Source: Frigoribacterium endophyticum
GTDB taxonomy: Bacteria; Actinomycetota; Actinomycetes; Actinomycetales; Microbacteriaceae
Direction: 5' to 3'
Length of the DNA stretch: 64,000 bases
Assembly: GCF_011759585.1 (NCBI RefSeq)
Contig: NZ_JAAOYV010000001.1
Span: forward strand, 1,054,001-1,118,000
Shown here: in pieces, positions 1-8,659 of the stretch
Layout of the letters: each line of letters opens with the position of its first letter
How positions within the stretch are numbered: the first letter of the stretch is position 1
Made by a program: the position numbers and the translations under genes
The notes under the pieces: model-generated
The model's input: only the letters and a program-made list of their open reading frames with translations
Databases searched by the model: none
Told to the model about the DNA's origin: nothing

Positions 1-121
1 AGGAGTTGATCGGCTCGATGATGTCGGCGTTGGGCACGACGTTCTCGCCGCGGGCGGCGCCGAGCGAGAGGATGCGCGTGTACGCCGCACCGGTGGTCTG
101 GTTCATCTGGGGGGTGGTCAT
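1..121 (-). CDS. fabH: 3-oxoacyl-ACP synthase III, N-terminal fragment
   Basis: This is the first 40 codons of a gene that continues beyond the left edge. The translation begins MTTPQMNQTTGAAYTRILSL and goes on through ARGENVVPNADIIEPINS. The segment before the N-D-x-I motif is the usual start of actinobacterial FabH, the condensing enzyme that initiates fatty-acid synthesis from acetyl-CoA and malonyl-ACP. The ATG lies inside the fabD stop (ATGA overlap), so translation is probably coupled to fabD. The catalytic Cys-His-Asn residues are outside the window, so the call rests on the N-terminus and on the fabD-fabH order. Confidence 0.85.
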   Translation of the reverse strand, partial: MTTPQMNQTTGAAYTRILSLGAARGENVVPNADIIEPINS

Positions 122-1038
122 GCTGCTCCCTCGAGGAGGTCGACGGCGGCCTGGAGGTCGTCGGGGGTCTTGACGGCGACGCTGGGGACGCCGCGGAGGG
201 CGCGCTTGGCGAGCCCGGTCAGGGCGCCGGCCGGCGCGAGCTCGACGATGCCGGTCACGCCCTCCGCCGCGAACGACTCCATCGTGGCGTCCCAGCGGAC
301 GGGCGAGGCCACCTGACCCACGAGCAGCTCGACGAAGCGGGGGCCCGAAGTGACGACGGTGCCGTCGTGGTTGGTCCAGAGGCGGAGCGTCGGGTCGGCG
401 GGCGTCACCGAGGAGGCGGCGGTGCGGAGGGCCTCGACGGCCGGCTCCATGAAGCGCGTGTGGAACGCGCCGGCCACCTGCAGCGGGACGACCCGGGCCC
501 TGGCGGGGGGCTGCTCGGCGAGGGCCGCGAGGCCGGCCAGCTCACCCGCGACGACGATCTGTCCGCCGCCGTTGTAGTTGGCGGGCGACAGGCCCAGCTC
601 GGCGAGGCGGGCAGTGAGCTCGTCGGCGTCCCCGCCGAGCACGGCGCTCATGCCGGTCTCGACCTGGGCCGCGGCGGCGGCCATGGCGCGCCCGCGCTCG
701 GCGACGAGGCGGACGGCCTCCTCGTCGGTGAGGACGCCGCTGACCGCTGCTGCGGTGAACTCGCCCACGGAGTGGCCGGCGACGCCGCCGACCCGGCCGC
801 GGTCGACGCGGGCGAAGAGGGCGTGCGCCGTCAGCAGGCCGGCGGCGACGATGAGCGGCTGCGCCACCGCGGTGTCGCGGATGGTGTCGGCGTCGGAGGT
901 CGTGCCGTGCGCGACCAGGTCGAGGCCGGAGGCCGTGCTCAGCGTCTCGAGGAGGCCGCGGCTCTCCGGGTCGGCGAGCCAGGGGGCGAGGAAGCCGGGG
1001 GACTGGGAGCCCTGCCCGGGCGCTACGACAACGATCAC
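118..1038 (-). CDS. fabD: malonyl-CoA:ACP transacylase
   Basis: FabD moves malonyl groups from CoA to acyl carrier protein in cytosolic type II fatty-acid synthesis. The translation has the N-terminal GQGSQ motif, the nucleophile elbow GHSVGE (Ser near residue 90) and the catalytic His in AFHTRFM (near residue 195). The frame stays open upstream to 1137, but a GTG at 1038 gives the normal FabD start (VIVVVAPGQGSQ) and a 306-residue protein of typical length. The added 33 residues look like noncoding read-through. It lies 102 bp after fasR and overlaps fabH by 4 bp. Confidence 0.95.
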   Translation of the reverse strand: MIVVVAPGQGSQSPGFLAPWLADPESRGLLETLSTASGLDLVAHGTTSDADTIRDTAVAQPLIVAAGLLTAHALFARVDRGRVGGVAGHSVGEFTAAAVSGVLTDEEAVRLVAERGRAMAAAAAQVETGMSAVLGGDADELTARLAELGLSPANYNGGGQIVVAGELAGLAALAEQPPARARVVPLQVAGAFHTRFMEPAVEALRTAASSVTPADPTLRLWTNHDGTVVTSGPRFVELLVGQVASPVRWDATMESFAAEGVTGIVELAPAGALTGLAKRALRGVPSVAVKTPDDLQAAVDLLEGAA

Positions 1039-1140
1039 TGCTCCATCATGCCCTCGACACCGTGGGCCGTGGTGTAGCAACTCGACCAAAGATCGCGACG
1101 AGCCTTGTCGATCTCCACGAGGCGCCGCCTCCGGCACGCG

Positions 1141-2382
1141 TCAGCGGCGACGCGTGACCGGGGCGTCGTGGTCGGCGATCGAGCCGAGGATGAGCGCGCT
1201 CTGGAGGATGAGGGCCTCCCGGGCGCCGGTGGCGTCCCAGCCGATGACGTCGGAGACGCGCTTGAGGCGGTAGCGCACGGTGTTCGGGTGCACGAAGAGC
1301 TCGCGGGCCGTCGCCTCGAGCGAGCGCCCGTTGTCGAGGTAGCACCAGAGGGTGGTCAGGAGCTCGGTGGAGTGGTTCTTGAGCGGCTTGTAGACGCGGT
1401 TGACGAGGGTCGACCGGGCGACGGGGTCGCCGGCGAGGGCCCGCTCGGGCAGGAGGTCGTCGGCCAGGACAGGGCGGGGTGCGGCACGCCACGACCGCGC
1501 CACGGCGAAGCCGGCGAGGGCTGCCTTGGCGCTCTTGGACGCATCGACGAGGCTCAGCACCTCGTGGCCGAGGACGAGGTGCCCGTCGCCGAACCCGGGC
1601 TCGAGAGCCGAGGCGATCTCCGTGAACGACGTGCGGCGGTCGGGGGCGGCCGTCTCGCCGTCCGTGTCGGAGACGACCTGCTCGGCGCGGCCGATGACGA
1701 GGACGAGCCTGCTGCCCTGCACGCCGATGAGCACGTCGGCCTCGAGGTGCCGGGCCGTGCGCCGGAGCATGTCGACGTCGAGCATCCGCGGGGCGGTGCC
1801 GACGAGGACGGAGACCTCGCCGTGCCCGTGCCAGCCGAGCGCGGCGATGCGGCTCGGCAGCTCGTCGTCGTACTCGCCGCTGAGGATGGAGTCGACGACG
1901 AGGGCCTCGAGACGGGCGTCCCAGAGGCCGCGTGCCTCCGCGGCCCGCGCGTAGACGTCGGCGGAGGCGAACGCGATCTCACGCGAGTAGAGCAGGATCG
2001 CCTCGCGGAGGGAGTCGTCGCCGTCCTTGACCCGCTCCTCGACGACCTCGACCGTCACGCGGATCAGCTGCAGGGTCTGCTGCAGGCTGACGCTCCGGAG
2101 CAGCTCGCGCGGAGCTGCCCCGAAGACGTCGGCGGCGATCCAGGGCGTCGACTGGGGGTTGTCGAACCAGCTGATGAACGACGTGATGCCGGCCTGGGCG
2201 ACGAGCCCCACAGCGGAGCGCCGCCCGGGCGGCATGTCGCCGTACCAGGGCAGGGTCTCCTCCAGGCGTTTGATCGTCGCCGTCGACAGCTCGCCCGAGA
2301 CCGTCCGCAGCCACGCGAGCGTGCGCTCCTTCGTGGCGGCGGACGGTTCCATGGGCGAGTGCGACACCCGCTCAGCGCTCAC
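1141..2382 (-). CDS. fasR: PucR-type transcriptional activator of fatty-acid synthesis
   Basis: A 413-residue regulator with a PucR/CdaR-type C-terminal helix-turn-helix. The region around residues 345-395 contains LEATARELFVHPNTVRYRLK, the typical HTH_30 signature, and the middle part resembles the GGDEF-like region of this family. In Streptomyces the homologue next to fabD-fabH is FasR, which activates the fab operon; the same position here supports the same role. The GTG start lies 7 bp after the aceE stop with GGGAG overlapping that stop. An ATG 10 codons in (2352) is an alternative start. Confidence 0.88.
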   Translation of the reverse strand: MSAERVSHSPMEPSAATKERTLAWLRTVSGELSTATIKRLEETLPWYGDMPPGRRSAVGLVAQAGITSFISWFDNPQSTPWIAADVFGAAPRELLRSVSLQQTLQLIRVTVEVVEERVKDGDDSLREAILLYSREIAFASADVYARAAEARGLWDARLEALVVDSILSGEYDDELPSRIAALGWHGHGEVSVLVGTAPRMLDVDMLRRTARHLEADVLIGVQGSRLVLVIGRAEQVVSDTDGETAAPDRRTSFTEIASALEPGFGDGHLVLGHEVLSLVDASKSAKAALAGFAVARSWRAAPRPVLADDLLPERALAGDPVARSTLVNRVYKPLKNHSTELLTTLWCYLDNGRSLEATARELFVHPNTVRYRLKRVSDVIGWDATGAREALILQSALILGSIADHDAPVTRRR

Positions 2383-2389
2383 GTCGCGG

Positions 2390-5134
2390 TCAGCTCTCCC
2401 CGCCGGCGCTGCCGCTGGTGCCGGCCGTCACGTCGTGCAGCCGGTAGCGGTCGATCGCCTGCTGGACGACGCTCGGGTCGACCTCGCCGCGGCGGGCCAG
2501 GGCCTGCAGCGTGCGGACGACCATCGACGGGCCGTCGATCTTGAAGAACCGACGGGCCGCGGCGCGCGTGTCGGAGAAGCCGAAGCCGTCGGCACCGAGC
2601 GTCAGGTAGTCGCCGGGCACGAACTCGCGGATCTGGTCGGGCACGGCGGCCATGAAGTCGCTGGTGGCGATGAACGGGCCCTCGCTGCCCCGGAGCTTCT
2701 CCGTGACGTAGGGGGTGCGCTGCTCGGCGCCGGGGTTGAGGAAGTTGTGCTCCTCGGCGGCGAGGCCCTCGCGGCGCAGCTCGTTCCAGGAGGTGACGCT
2801 CCAGACGTCGGCCGCGACGTTCCAGTCGTCGGCCAGCAGCTGCTGCGCCTCCAGGGCCCACGGCACGCCCACGCCGGACGCGAGCAGCTGGGCGCGCGGG
2901 CCCAGGTTGTCGGCGCCCTTGAGCTTGTAGATGCCGTGCAGCAGCCCGTCGACGTCGAGGTCGTCGGGCTCGGCGGGCTGGGCCATCGGCTCGTTGTAGA
3001 CGGTGATGTAGTACATGACGTTCGGGTCGGAGTGGGCCGGCGAGCCGTCCTCCGTCGTGCCGTACATGCGGTCCATGCCCGCCTTGACGATGTGGCCGAG
3101 CTCGTAGCCGAACGCGGGGTCGTACGAGACGACGGCCGGGTTCGTCGAGGCGAGCAGGAGCGAGTGGCCGTCCGCGTGCTGCAGGCCCTCGCCGGTCAGC
3201 GTCGTGCGGCCCGCGGTGGCGCCGATGATGAAGCCGCGTGCCATCTGGTCACCGGCGGCCCACATGGCGTCGCCGGTGCGCTGGAACCCGAACATCGAGT
3301 AGAAGACGTAGACCGGGATGAGCGGCTCGCCCTGGGTCGAGTACGAGGTACCGACGGCCGTGAAGGCCGCGAAGGCGCCGGCCTCGTTGATGCCGACGTG
3401 CAGCAGCTGTCCCTGGGGGCTCTCCTTGTAGGCGAGGAGGAGTTCACGGTCGACCGACGTGTAGTGCTGGCCGTTCGGGTTGTAGATCTTGGACGTCGGG
3501 AAGTAGGCGTCCATGCCGAAGGTGCGCGCTTCGTCCGGGATGATCGGGACGATGCGGTGGCCGAAGTCGGGTGAGCGCAGGAGGTCCTTCAGGAGGCGCG
3601 CGAAGGCCATCGTCGTGGCGACCTCCTGCTTGCCGGAGCCCTTCTTGACGACGTCGTACGACTTCTGCTCGGGCACGGCGACCTGCGTGTACTTCGAGCG
3701 GCGCTCGGGCACGTAGCCGCCGAGCGCGCGACGGCGCTCGTGGAGGTACTGGATCGCCTCGTCGCCGTCACCGGGGTGGTAGTACGGCGGCTGGTAGGGG
3801 TTCTCGTCGAGCTGCGCGTCGGAGACCGGGATGCGCATCTCGTCACGGAACTGCTTGAGGTTGTCGAGCGTCAGCTTCTTCATCTGGTGGGTCGCGTTGC
3901 GCCCCTCGAACGACGGGCCGAGGCCGTAGCCCTTGACCGTCTTCGCCAGGATGACGGTCGGCTGGCCCTTGTGCTCGGAGGCCGCCTTGAACGCCGCGTA
4001 GACCTTGCGGTAGTCGTGGCCGCCGCGCTTGAGGTTCCAGACCTGGTCGTCGGTGAAGTCCTTGATGAGCTCCAGGGCGCGGGGGTCGCGGCCGAAGAAG
4101 TTCTCCCGGACGTAGGCGCCGCTCTCGGCTTTGTACGTCTGGAAGTCGCCGTCGGGCGTCGTGTTCATGAGGTTGAGCAGGGCGCCCTCGGTGTCGCGGG
4201 CGAGCAGGTCGTCCCACTCGCGGCCCCAGACGACCTTGATGACGTTCCAGCCGGCACCGCGGAAGAAGCTCTCGAGCTCCTGGATGATCTTGCCGTTGCC
4301 GCGGACGGGGCCGTCGAGGCGCTGCAGGTTGCAGTTGATGACGAAGTTGAGGTTGTCGAGCCCCTCGTTCGCGGCGACCTGGAGCTGGCCGCGGCTCTCG
4401 ACCTCGTCCATCTCGCCGTCGCCGAGGAAGGCCCAGACCTGCTGGTCGGAGGCGTCCTTGACGCCGCGGTTCGTGAGGTACTTGGCGACCTGGGCCTGGT
4501 AGATCGCGTTAATCGGGCCGAGGCCCATCGACACGGTCGGGAACTGCCAGAACGACGGCATGAGGCGGGGGTGCGGGTAGGAGCTGAGGCCGCCGGTGTG
4601 GTGCGACTTCTCTTGACGGAAGCCGTCGAGCTGCTCAGTGCCGAGGCGCCCCTCGAGGTAGGCGCGGGCGTACATGCCGGGGGAGGCGTGGCCCTGGAAG
4701 AAGATCTGGTCGCCGCCGCCGGGGGCGTCCTGACCGCGGAAGAAGTGGTTGTAGCCGACCTCGTACAGCGCGGCGGAGGAGGCGTAGGTGGAGATGTGGC
4801 CGCCGACGGAGATGCCGGGGCGCTGGGCACGGTGCACGGTGACGGCGGCGTTCCAGCGGATCCAGCGACGGTACCGGCGCTCGAGGTCTTCATCGCCGGG
4901 GAACTCGGGCTCGTCCTCCGGGGCGATCGTGTTGACGTAGTCCGTCTTCGGGACCATCGGGACCCCGAGGTGCAGCTCGCTCGACCGCGTCAGCAGGCTC
5001 TTCATGATCTCGCGCGCGCGCTCGTGGCCCTGCGTCGCGACGAGGGAGTCGAGCGACTCCCGCCACTCGGCGGTCTCTTCCGGATCGCGATCGGCCTTGT
5101 CGACCGTGTACGGATCCTGGTCGTTTACCGTCAC
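2390..5134 (-). CDS. aceE: pyruvate dehydrogenase E1 component, homodimeric
   Basis: A 914-residue thiamine-diphosphate enzyme that decarboxylates pyruvate and feeds the dihydrolipoyl acyltransferase of the PDH complex. The diphosphate-binding motif runs from GDGE (residues 238-241) to NCN (267-269), and the length fits the single-chain AceE of Actinobacteria and gamma-proteobacteria. The GTG start ([17 protein letters not shown]) is preceded by AGAGGTCAAGG. It heads the leftward group aceE-fasR-fabD-fabH, so acetyl-CoA production and fatty-acid initiation may be co-regulated. No E2 or E3 gene is in the window. Confidence 0.97.
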   Translation of the reverse strand: MTVNDQDPYTVDKADRDPEETAEWRESLDSLVATQGHERAREIMKSLLTRSSELHLGVPMVPKTDYVNTIAPEDEPEFPGDEDLERRYRRWIRWNAAVTVHRAQRPGISVGGHISTYASSAALYEVGYNHFFRGQDAPGGGDQIFFQGHASPGMYARAYLEGRLGTEQLDGFRQEKSHHTGGLSSYPHPRLMPSFWQFPTVSMGLGPINAIYQAQVAKYLTNRGVKDASDQQVWAFLGDGEMDEVESRGQLQVAANEGLDNLNFVINCNLQRLDGPVRGNGKIIQELESFFRGAGWNVIKVVWGREWDDLLARDTEGALLNLMNTTPDGDFQTYKAESGAYVRENFFGRDPRALELIKDFTDDQVWNLKRGGHDYRKVYAAFKAASEHKGQPTVILAKTVKGYGLGPSFEGRNATHQMKKLTLDNLKQFRDEMRIPVSDAQLDENPYQPPYYHPGDGDEAIQYLHERRRALGGYVPERRSKYTQVAVPEQKSYDVVKKGSGKQEVATTMAFARLLKDLLRSPDFGHRIVPIIPDEARTFGMDAYFPTSKIYNPNGQHYTSVDRELLLAYKESPQGQLLHVGINEAGAFAAFTAVGTSYSTQGEPLIPVYVFYSMFGFQRTGDAMWAAGDQMARGFIIGATAGRTTLTGEGLQHADGHSLLLASTNPAVVSYDPAFGYELGHIVKAGMDRMYGTTEDGSPAHSDPNVMYYITVYNEPMAQPAEPDDLDVDGLLHGIYKLKGADNLGPRAQLLASGVGVPWALEAQQLLADDWNVAADVWSVTSWNELRREGLAAEEHNFLNPGAEQRTPYVTEKLRGSEGPFIATSDFMAAVPDQIREFVPGDYLTLGADGFGFSDTRAAARRFFKIDGPSMVVRTLQALARRGEVDPSVVQQAIDRYRLHDVTAGTSGSAGGES

Positions 5135-5328
5135 CCTTGACCTCTATCACTCGTGGTTGACATCAGCTGCCACCCGTCTCGGGCAGGCAGACGCCAGGGC
5201 TGACACGGCCGGGTAACGGCAGTCGTCGGCGTCTGACTGGTCGAGTCTAGTTGCCTCCGCCGACGGAGGCTCGGCAGCCGCTGGGAGGCGTCGGGAGCCG
5301 GCCGTCGGCACGCCGCGGGCGAACGGCC

Positions 5329-5356
5329 TTGCGGCCGCGCGCCTCCGGCGTAGTAT
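5329..5356 (+). promoter_or_regulatory. candidate promoter of the peroxiredoxin gene
   Basis: Within the 273-bp divergent gap between aceE and the peroxiredoxin, TTGCGG (5329-5334) and TAGTAT (5351-5356) are 16 bp apart and lead into the rightward gene. The rest of the gap holds an 18-bp hairpin-forming sequence (5253-5270, arms GCCTCC/GGAGGC) and a possible leftward -10 (TAGACT at 5244-5249 on the minus strand) for aceE. All are inferred from sequence resemblance only. Confidence 0.35.
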
Positions 5357-5407
5357 CGACGATCGTGTCATCGCCGGCCGACCGTGCCGACGAGGGAGGA
5401 ACGCGCA

Positions 5408-5881
5408 ATGGCTCTGGAGAACGATATCCAGGCACCTGACTTCGACCTGCCGAACCAGTTCGGCGAGCACGTCCGGCTCTCGGACTTCCGGGGCGTCAAG
5501 CCCGTGGCGCTGGTCTTCTTCCCGCTTGCCTTCTCGAGCACCTGCACCGCCGAGCTGTGCACGCTGCGCGACAACCTGTCGATGTTCCAGGACCACCGCG
5601 TCGAGCTGATCGGCATCTCCGTCGACTCGAAGGCGACGCTGCGGGCGTTCGCCGAGGACGAGGGCTACGACTTCACGATGCTCGCCGACTTCTGGCCCCA
5701 CGGCGAGGTCTCGAAGGAGTACGGCGTGTTCCTCGACCACAAGGGCTTCGCGACGCGCGCCACCTTCCTCATCGACGTCGACGGCGTGATCCGCGAGCAC
5801 TTCGTCACCGAGCCCGGCCAGGCCCGCTCGATCGACGACTACCGCACGGCCCTCGACGCGCTGGTGCCCGTCCCCGCCTGA
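5408..5881 (+). CDS. AhpE-like peroxiredoxin
   Basis: A 157-residue thioredoxin-fold peroxidase that reduces hydroperoxides in the cytosol. The motif FFPLAFSSTCTAELC places the peroxidatic Cys at residue 46 with a second Cys at 51, the AhpE/Bcp-like layout. PNQFGE near the start and FLIDVDGVIREH near the end also fit AhpE. The ATG at 5408 has GGAGG eight bases upstream; an upstream start at 5384 is in frame but has no ribosome site. It is monocistronic and ends about 60 bp before tRNA-Val. Mycobacterial AhpE is the best-known relative, but the reductant used here cannot be read from the sequence. Confidence 0.9.
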   Translation: MALENDIQAPDFDLPNQFGEHVRLSDFRGVKPVALVFFPLAFSSTCTAELCTLRDNLSMFQDHRVELIGISVDSKATLRAFAEDEGYDFTMLADFWPHGEVSKEYGVFLDHKGFATRATFLIDVDGVIREHFVTEPGQARSIDDYRTALDALVPVPA

Positions 5882-5940
5882 CGCGACGGGCCCCGGCCTC
5901 GGCCGCGGTAGCATCGTCCCGCCGCGCACCCGCGGTGCAG

Positions 5941-6013
5941 GGGCCTTTAGCTCAGTTGGTAGAGCGCCACGTTTACACCGTGGATGTCGTCGGTTCGAGC
6001 CCGGCAGGGCCCA
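5941..6013 (+). tRNA. tRNA-Val (anticodon TAC)
   Basis: A full cloverleaf can be drawn by hand. The acceptor arms GGGCCTT/AGGGCCC pair with one G-T, the D stem is GCTC/GAGC, the anticodon stem CCACG/CGTGG carries loop TTTACAC (anticodon TAC, valine), and the T stem is GTCGG/CCGGC with loop TTCGAGC. No CCA is encoded. A TAGCAT at 5909-5914 could be the -10 box. The 3' part is the integration target of the neighbouring island. Confidence 0.97.
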
Positions 6014-6014
6014 C
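5964..6014 (+). repeat. left attachment-site copy (attL) in tRNA-Val
   Basis: These 51 bases run from the base before the anticodon stem to just past the discriminator base and are identical to 25079-25129. The bases on either side differ (A versus C before, T versus C after), which sets the repeat limits. The intact tRNA gene is preserved on this side. Confidence 0.92.
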
Positions 6015-6085
6015 TCTAGAAATTGCCGGTCAGAAGCCAGTCTTTGCGAAAGCAATGCCTTTTATACCGTTCGACAAGTATTCTC

Positions 6086-6105
6086 GTGTCGGTGTGGTGT
6101 TGGTG
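6086..6105 (+). repeat. 20-bp direct repeat near the left island end
   Basis: GTGTCGGTGTGGTGTTGGTG lies 72 bp inside the left tRNA end and recurs perfectly, same strand, at 24962-24981 near the right end. Being inside the island close to both attachment sites, it could be an integrase arm-binding site or the trace of a nested insertion. The rest of the gap 6014-6201 holds no gene that can be supported. Confidence 0.8.
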
Positions 6106-6201
6106 CTGGACGATCCACTGTCCTACGTCGTGGACGCCAATCGCATCTTGCTTGGGAGGACCCTCGCTCAGATCGTGGGTCTGGCTCCGGGGTTCCGCTG
6201 G

Positions 6202-7488
6202 TCAGTTCGGCTGAATGAGCTGCGGGCCGTGTCCTGGAGAGACAGAGCTCTGCAAGACCAGCGCTGCTGCTCCGATCGCGGCTGAGTCTCTCGGGTTGGT
6301 GGCCAACTCGACTCGGACGTCGTGCGACTGCCGAGCGAAGGCGCTCTCCATGAGACGTTCTCGGACGGCCCGGGCGTACACGGAACCCGCGACCGCGATG
6401 CTCGGACCGGAGAGCACGAGCCGGTCGACGTCGAGGACGTTGACGAACGACACGACGGCGGCGGCGAGATAGCGCGCGGACGTGGCGATCAAGCTCTCGG
6501 CGACAGGGTGCCCGCCCACAGCGGCGCGAGCCAGACGGTCGAAGTCTTGGGCAACGGTGTGATCCTCGAAGGCGAGTCCGAGGCCGGTCAAGCGTCCTGA
6601 CTGCTCACGGGCTTGGAGCAGGACGGCGGCGGGCGCCGCATAACGTTCCACGCATCCTCGGTTGCCGCAGAAGCATGGCTCGCCGTCGAGGTCGACCGAC
6701 GTGTGCCCGAGCTCGCCGGCGTTCGAGCTCGCACCGCGGTACAAGGCCCCGTCGATGATGATGCCGGCGCCGAGGCCCGTGCCCATGTAGATGCCGGCGA
6801 AGGTCTCGGTGCGGGGGACACGACGCGTCCAGAACTCGCCCACGGCCGCGGCCGCGGCGTCGTTGTCGATCAGGACGGGGACGTCGAGGCGTTCCGAGAG
6901 CCTGTCGCGGAGCGAGAAGCCCTCCCACCTGCGGAGCGTCGGCGAGCGGAGGATGGCACCGTGGTCGGCCGACAGCGGGCCGGGTGCGACCACGGCGACA
7001 CCAGCGATCGACGCCCGCGAGATGCCAGCGGCGTCGACGAAGGCGTCGAACTGCGCCACGAGGCGCTCGGTCACCTCGTCCGGCGAGTCGAGCGACGCAC
7101 CGTCCACGAGCTGCCGAGCAACGATCCCCCCTCCCGCACCCGTCGCCACGAAGGTCATCGACTCGAAACCGAGCTGGACGCCCACCGCGTAGAGGGCCCC
7201 AGGATTGATCTCGATGAGGGTCCGAGGCTTGCCGCCGCCCGAGGCCACCCGACCGCTTTCTCGCACGATGCCCTCGACGAGCAGCTTGCGGACGATGTTG
7301 GAGATGCTGGGCTGGGTCAGGCCGGTCGTCTCGGTCAGCTCGACCCTGCTGATGGGGCCGGACGAGCGGATGACATCGACGACGAGTGCCCTGCTGCCCG
7401 GCCCGGACGCGGAGGACTCGGGTCTGGCCACGTCGTCCTCCGCACCTCGGGCGAGCCCTGGTGTGGTGCTGGCCCGCGTCGGTGACAC
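6202..7488 (-). CDS. ROK-family transcriptional repressor
   Basis: A ROK regulator with a winged-helix domain (SRVELTETTGLTQPSISNIV, about residues 35-54 from this start) followed by a sugar-kinase-like fold that keeps the zinc motif CFCGNRGC and the GELGHTS segment. Such proteins repress sugar operons until a sugar or sugar phosphate binds. It is divergent from the LacI-like gene and the mannan operon, so beta-mannan or mannose control is likely. Three GTG starts are possible (7512, 7500, 7488). The last was chosen to limit overlap with the divergent promoter; it gives 428 residues. Confidence 0.85.
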   Translation of the reverse strand: MSPTRASTTPGLARGAEDDVARPESSASGPGSRALVVDVIRSSGPISRVELTETTGLTQPSISNIVRKLLVEGIVRESGRVASGGGKPRTLIEINPGALYAVGVQLGFESMTFVATGAGGGIVARQLVDGASLDSPDEVTERLVAQFDAFVDAAGISRASIAGVAVVAPGPLSADHGAILRSPTLRRWEGFSLRDRLSERLDVPVLIDNDAAAAAVGEFWTRRVPRTETFAGIYMGTGLGAGIIIDGALYRGASSNAGELGHTSVDLDGEPCFCGNRGCVERYAAPAAVLLQAREQSGRLTGLGLAFEDHTVAQDFDRLARAAVGGHPVAESLIATSARYLAAAVVSFVNVLDVDRLVLSGPSIAVAGSVYARAVRERLMESAFARQSHDVRVELATNPRDSAAIGAAALVLQSSVSPGHGPQLIQPN

Positions 7489-7545
7489 GATAGCGGTCAC
7501 GAGAGAGCGCACGGCACCATGATCGGGGCCGAGGAGGACGAAGCG

Positions 7546-8460
7546 ATGAGAGACGCGACCCTGGACGAGAGCGACAGTCCGTCGCGCCTCCCGCGGCCGA
7601 TCGGCCTGACCCTGGTGCGTCCCAGCGAGATCTACGGGGCCGAGCCGTACTTCCACGAGCTCACCGCCGGCCTCGACCGTGTCGTGCGGCCGCGGGGGCA
7701 TGCGGTCTTGCTCAGGGTCCTTCCTGACCGCGAGGCTGAACTCGACCTGTGCCGCCGGTGGTCGGCCGGGGGCGTCGTGGATGCCGTGGTGCTCGTCGAC
7801 CTGAGCGTGGACGACCCGCGCGTGTCCATGGTCGCCGAGCTCGACCTGCCTGCGATCTCGGTGTCATCACCCGCCATCTCGAGTGGGCTCCCGGCCGTCT
7901 GGACGAACGACGACGTCGCCGTCGAAGAGGCGGTGAATGCGCTGGCCTTGCTGGGCCACGTCCGTCTCGCCCACGTCAGCGGACCGCTGCGCCTCGCCCA
8001 CTCCGTCGCGCGCCGGGACACCTTCGTGTCGGTCTGCGACGATCGGGGGCTGATCGCGGCGACGGTGACGGGCGACTACTCGTTCGAGTCGGGCGAGCGA
8101 GCCCTCTCGGCACTACTCGACACCCAGGTCGACTCTGACGACCAAATCATCGAAAGCGCCCCGGCTGTTGTGACCGCAGTGGTCTTCGACAACGACCTCA
8201 TGGCGCTCGGCGGACTTGCAGAGGCACGACGCCGCGGTCTCAGCGTGCCCGGTGACCTCTCGCTCGTCGCATGGGACGACTCGGCCCAGTGCCAGCTCTC
8301 CGAGCCGCCGCTCTCCGCCCTCAGCCACGACGTCCAGCGCATCGGCGAGATGGTGGGCGAGACGGTCTTGGCCGTGCTCGACGGTCAGAGACCACCCACG
8401 CTCGAGGCACCGCCCATCGTCTTCGTGCCCCGGGCGACGACTGGCCCGCCCTCCCACTGA
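7546..8460 (+). CDS. LacI/GalR-type sugar-binding protein lacking the DNA-binding domain
   Basis: 304 residues that align in style with the effector-binding half of LacI regulators: IGLTLVRP near residue 18, AVVFDNDLMALGGLAEARRRG and VPGDLSLVAWDD late in the protein. The N-terminal helix-turn-helix and hinge expected before this domain are absent. There is no room for them upstream because the divergent ROK gene starts 58 bp away. The start ATG has GAGGAGG about nine bases upstream; an earlier ATG (7519) adds only nine residues. It could modulate the ROK repressor or be a degraded regulator. No signal peptide is seen, so it should act in the cytosol. Confidence 0.75.
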   Translation: MRDATLDESDSPSRLPRPIGLTLVRPSEIYGAEPYFHELTAGLDRVVRPRGHAVLLRVLPDREAELDLCRRWSAGGVVDAVVLVDLSVDDPRVSMVAELDLPAISVSSPAISSGLPAVWTNDDVAVEEAVNALALLGHVRLAHVSGPLRLAHSVARRDTFVSVCDDRGLIAATVTGDYSFESGERALSALLDTQVDSDDQIIESAPAVVTAVVFDNDLMALGGLAEARRRGLSVPGDLSLVAWDDSAQCQLSEPPLSALSHDVQRIGEMVGETVLAVLDGQRPPTLEAPPIVFVPRATTGPPSH

Positions 8461-8510
8461 CGCTCCGAGTGCGGCGCCACTCCGTCCCTCTCGCCCTCAT
8501 CCTCCGATCC

Positions 8511-8545
8511 ATTGTGCATAAATTAATAATCAAAGTCTTGACAGG
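8511..8545 (+). promoter_or_regulatory. AT-rich control segment before the mannan transport operon
   Basis: In the 199-bp gap before the binding-protein gene, this stretch is strikingly AT-rich for the genome (ATAAATTAATAATC at 8518-8531) and is followed by a perfect TTGACA at 8538-8543. The first part resembles the AT-rich sites that ROK repressors bind, and the second a sigma-70 -35 box, though no good -10 follows at normal spacing. Assignment to the ROK repressor is inference. Confidence 0.45.
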
Positions 8546-8659
8546 GCGCGACGCCGCGGGTGAAGCTGAGGCACCCGACCAGCTCGCACCCGCCGAGACC
8601 TGCCGGACAGAACGGCCGAGGCACCCCGCCGGCACCCACGAACGAAGGAGTTCGCACAC

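Noticed and set aside
1105-2544. Long plus-strand frame opposite fasR (479 codons)
   Set aside because: Mirror of the high-GC third-position pattern of fasR; no motifs or ribosome site, Arg/Gly/Val-rich composition.
3740-5140. Long plus-strand frame opposite aceE
   Set aside because: Antisense shadow of a clearly conserved enzyme, with low-complexity translation.
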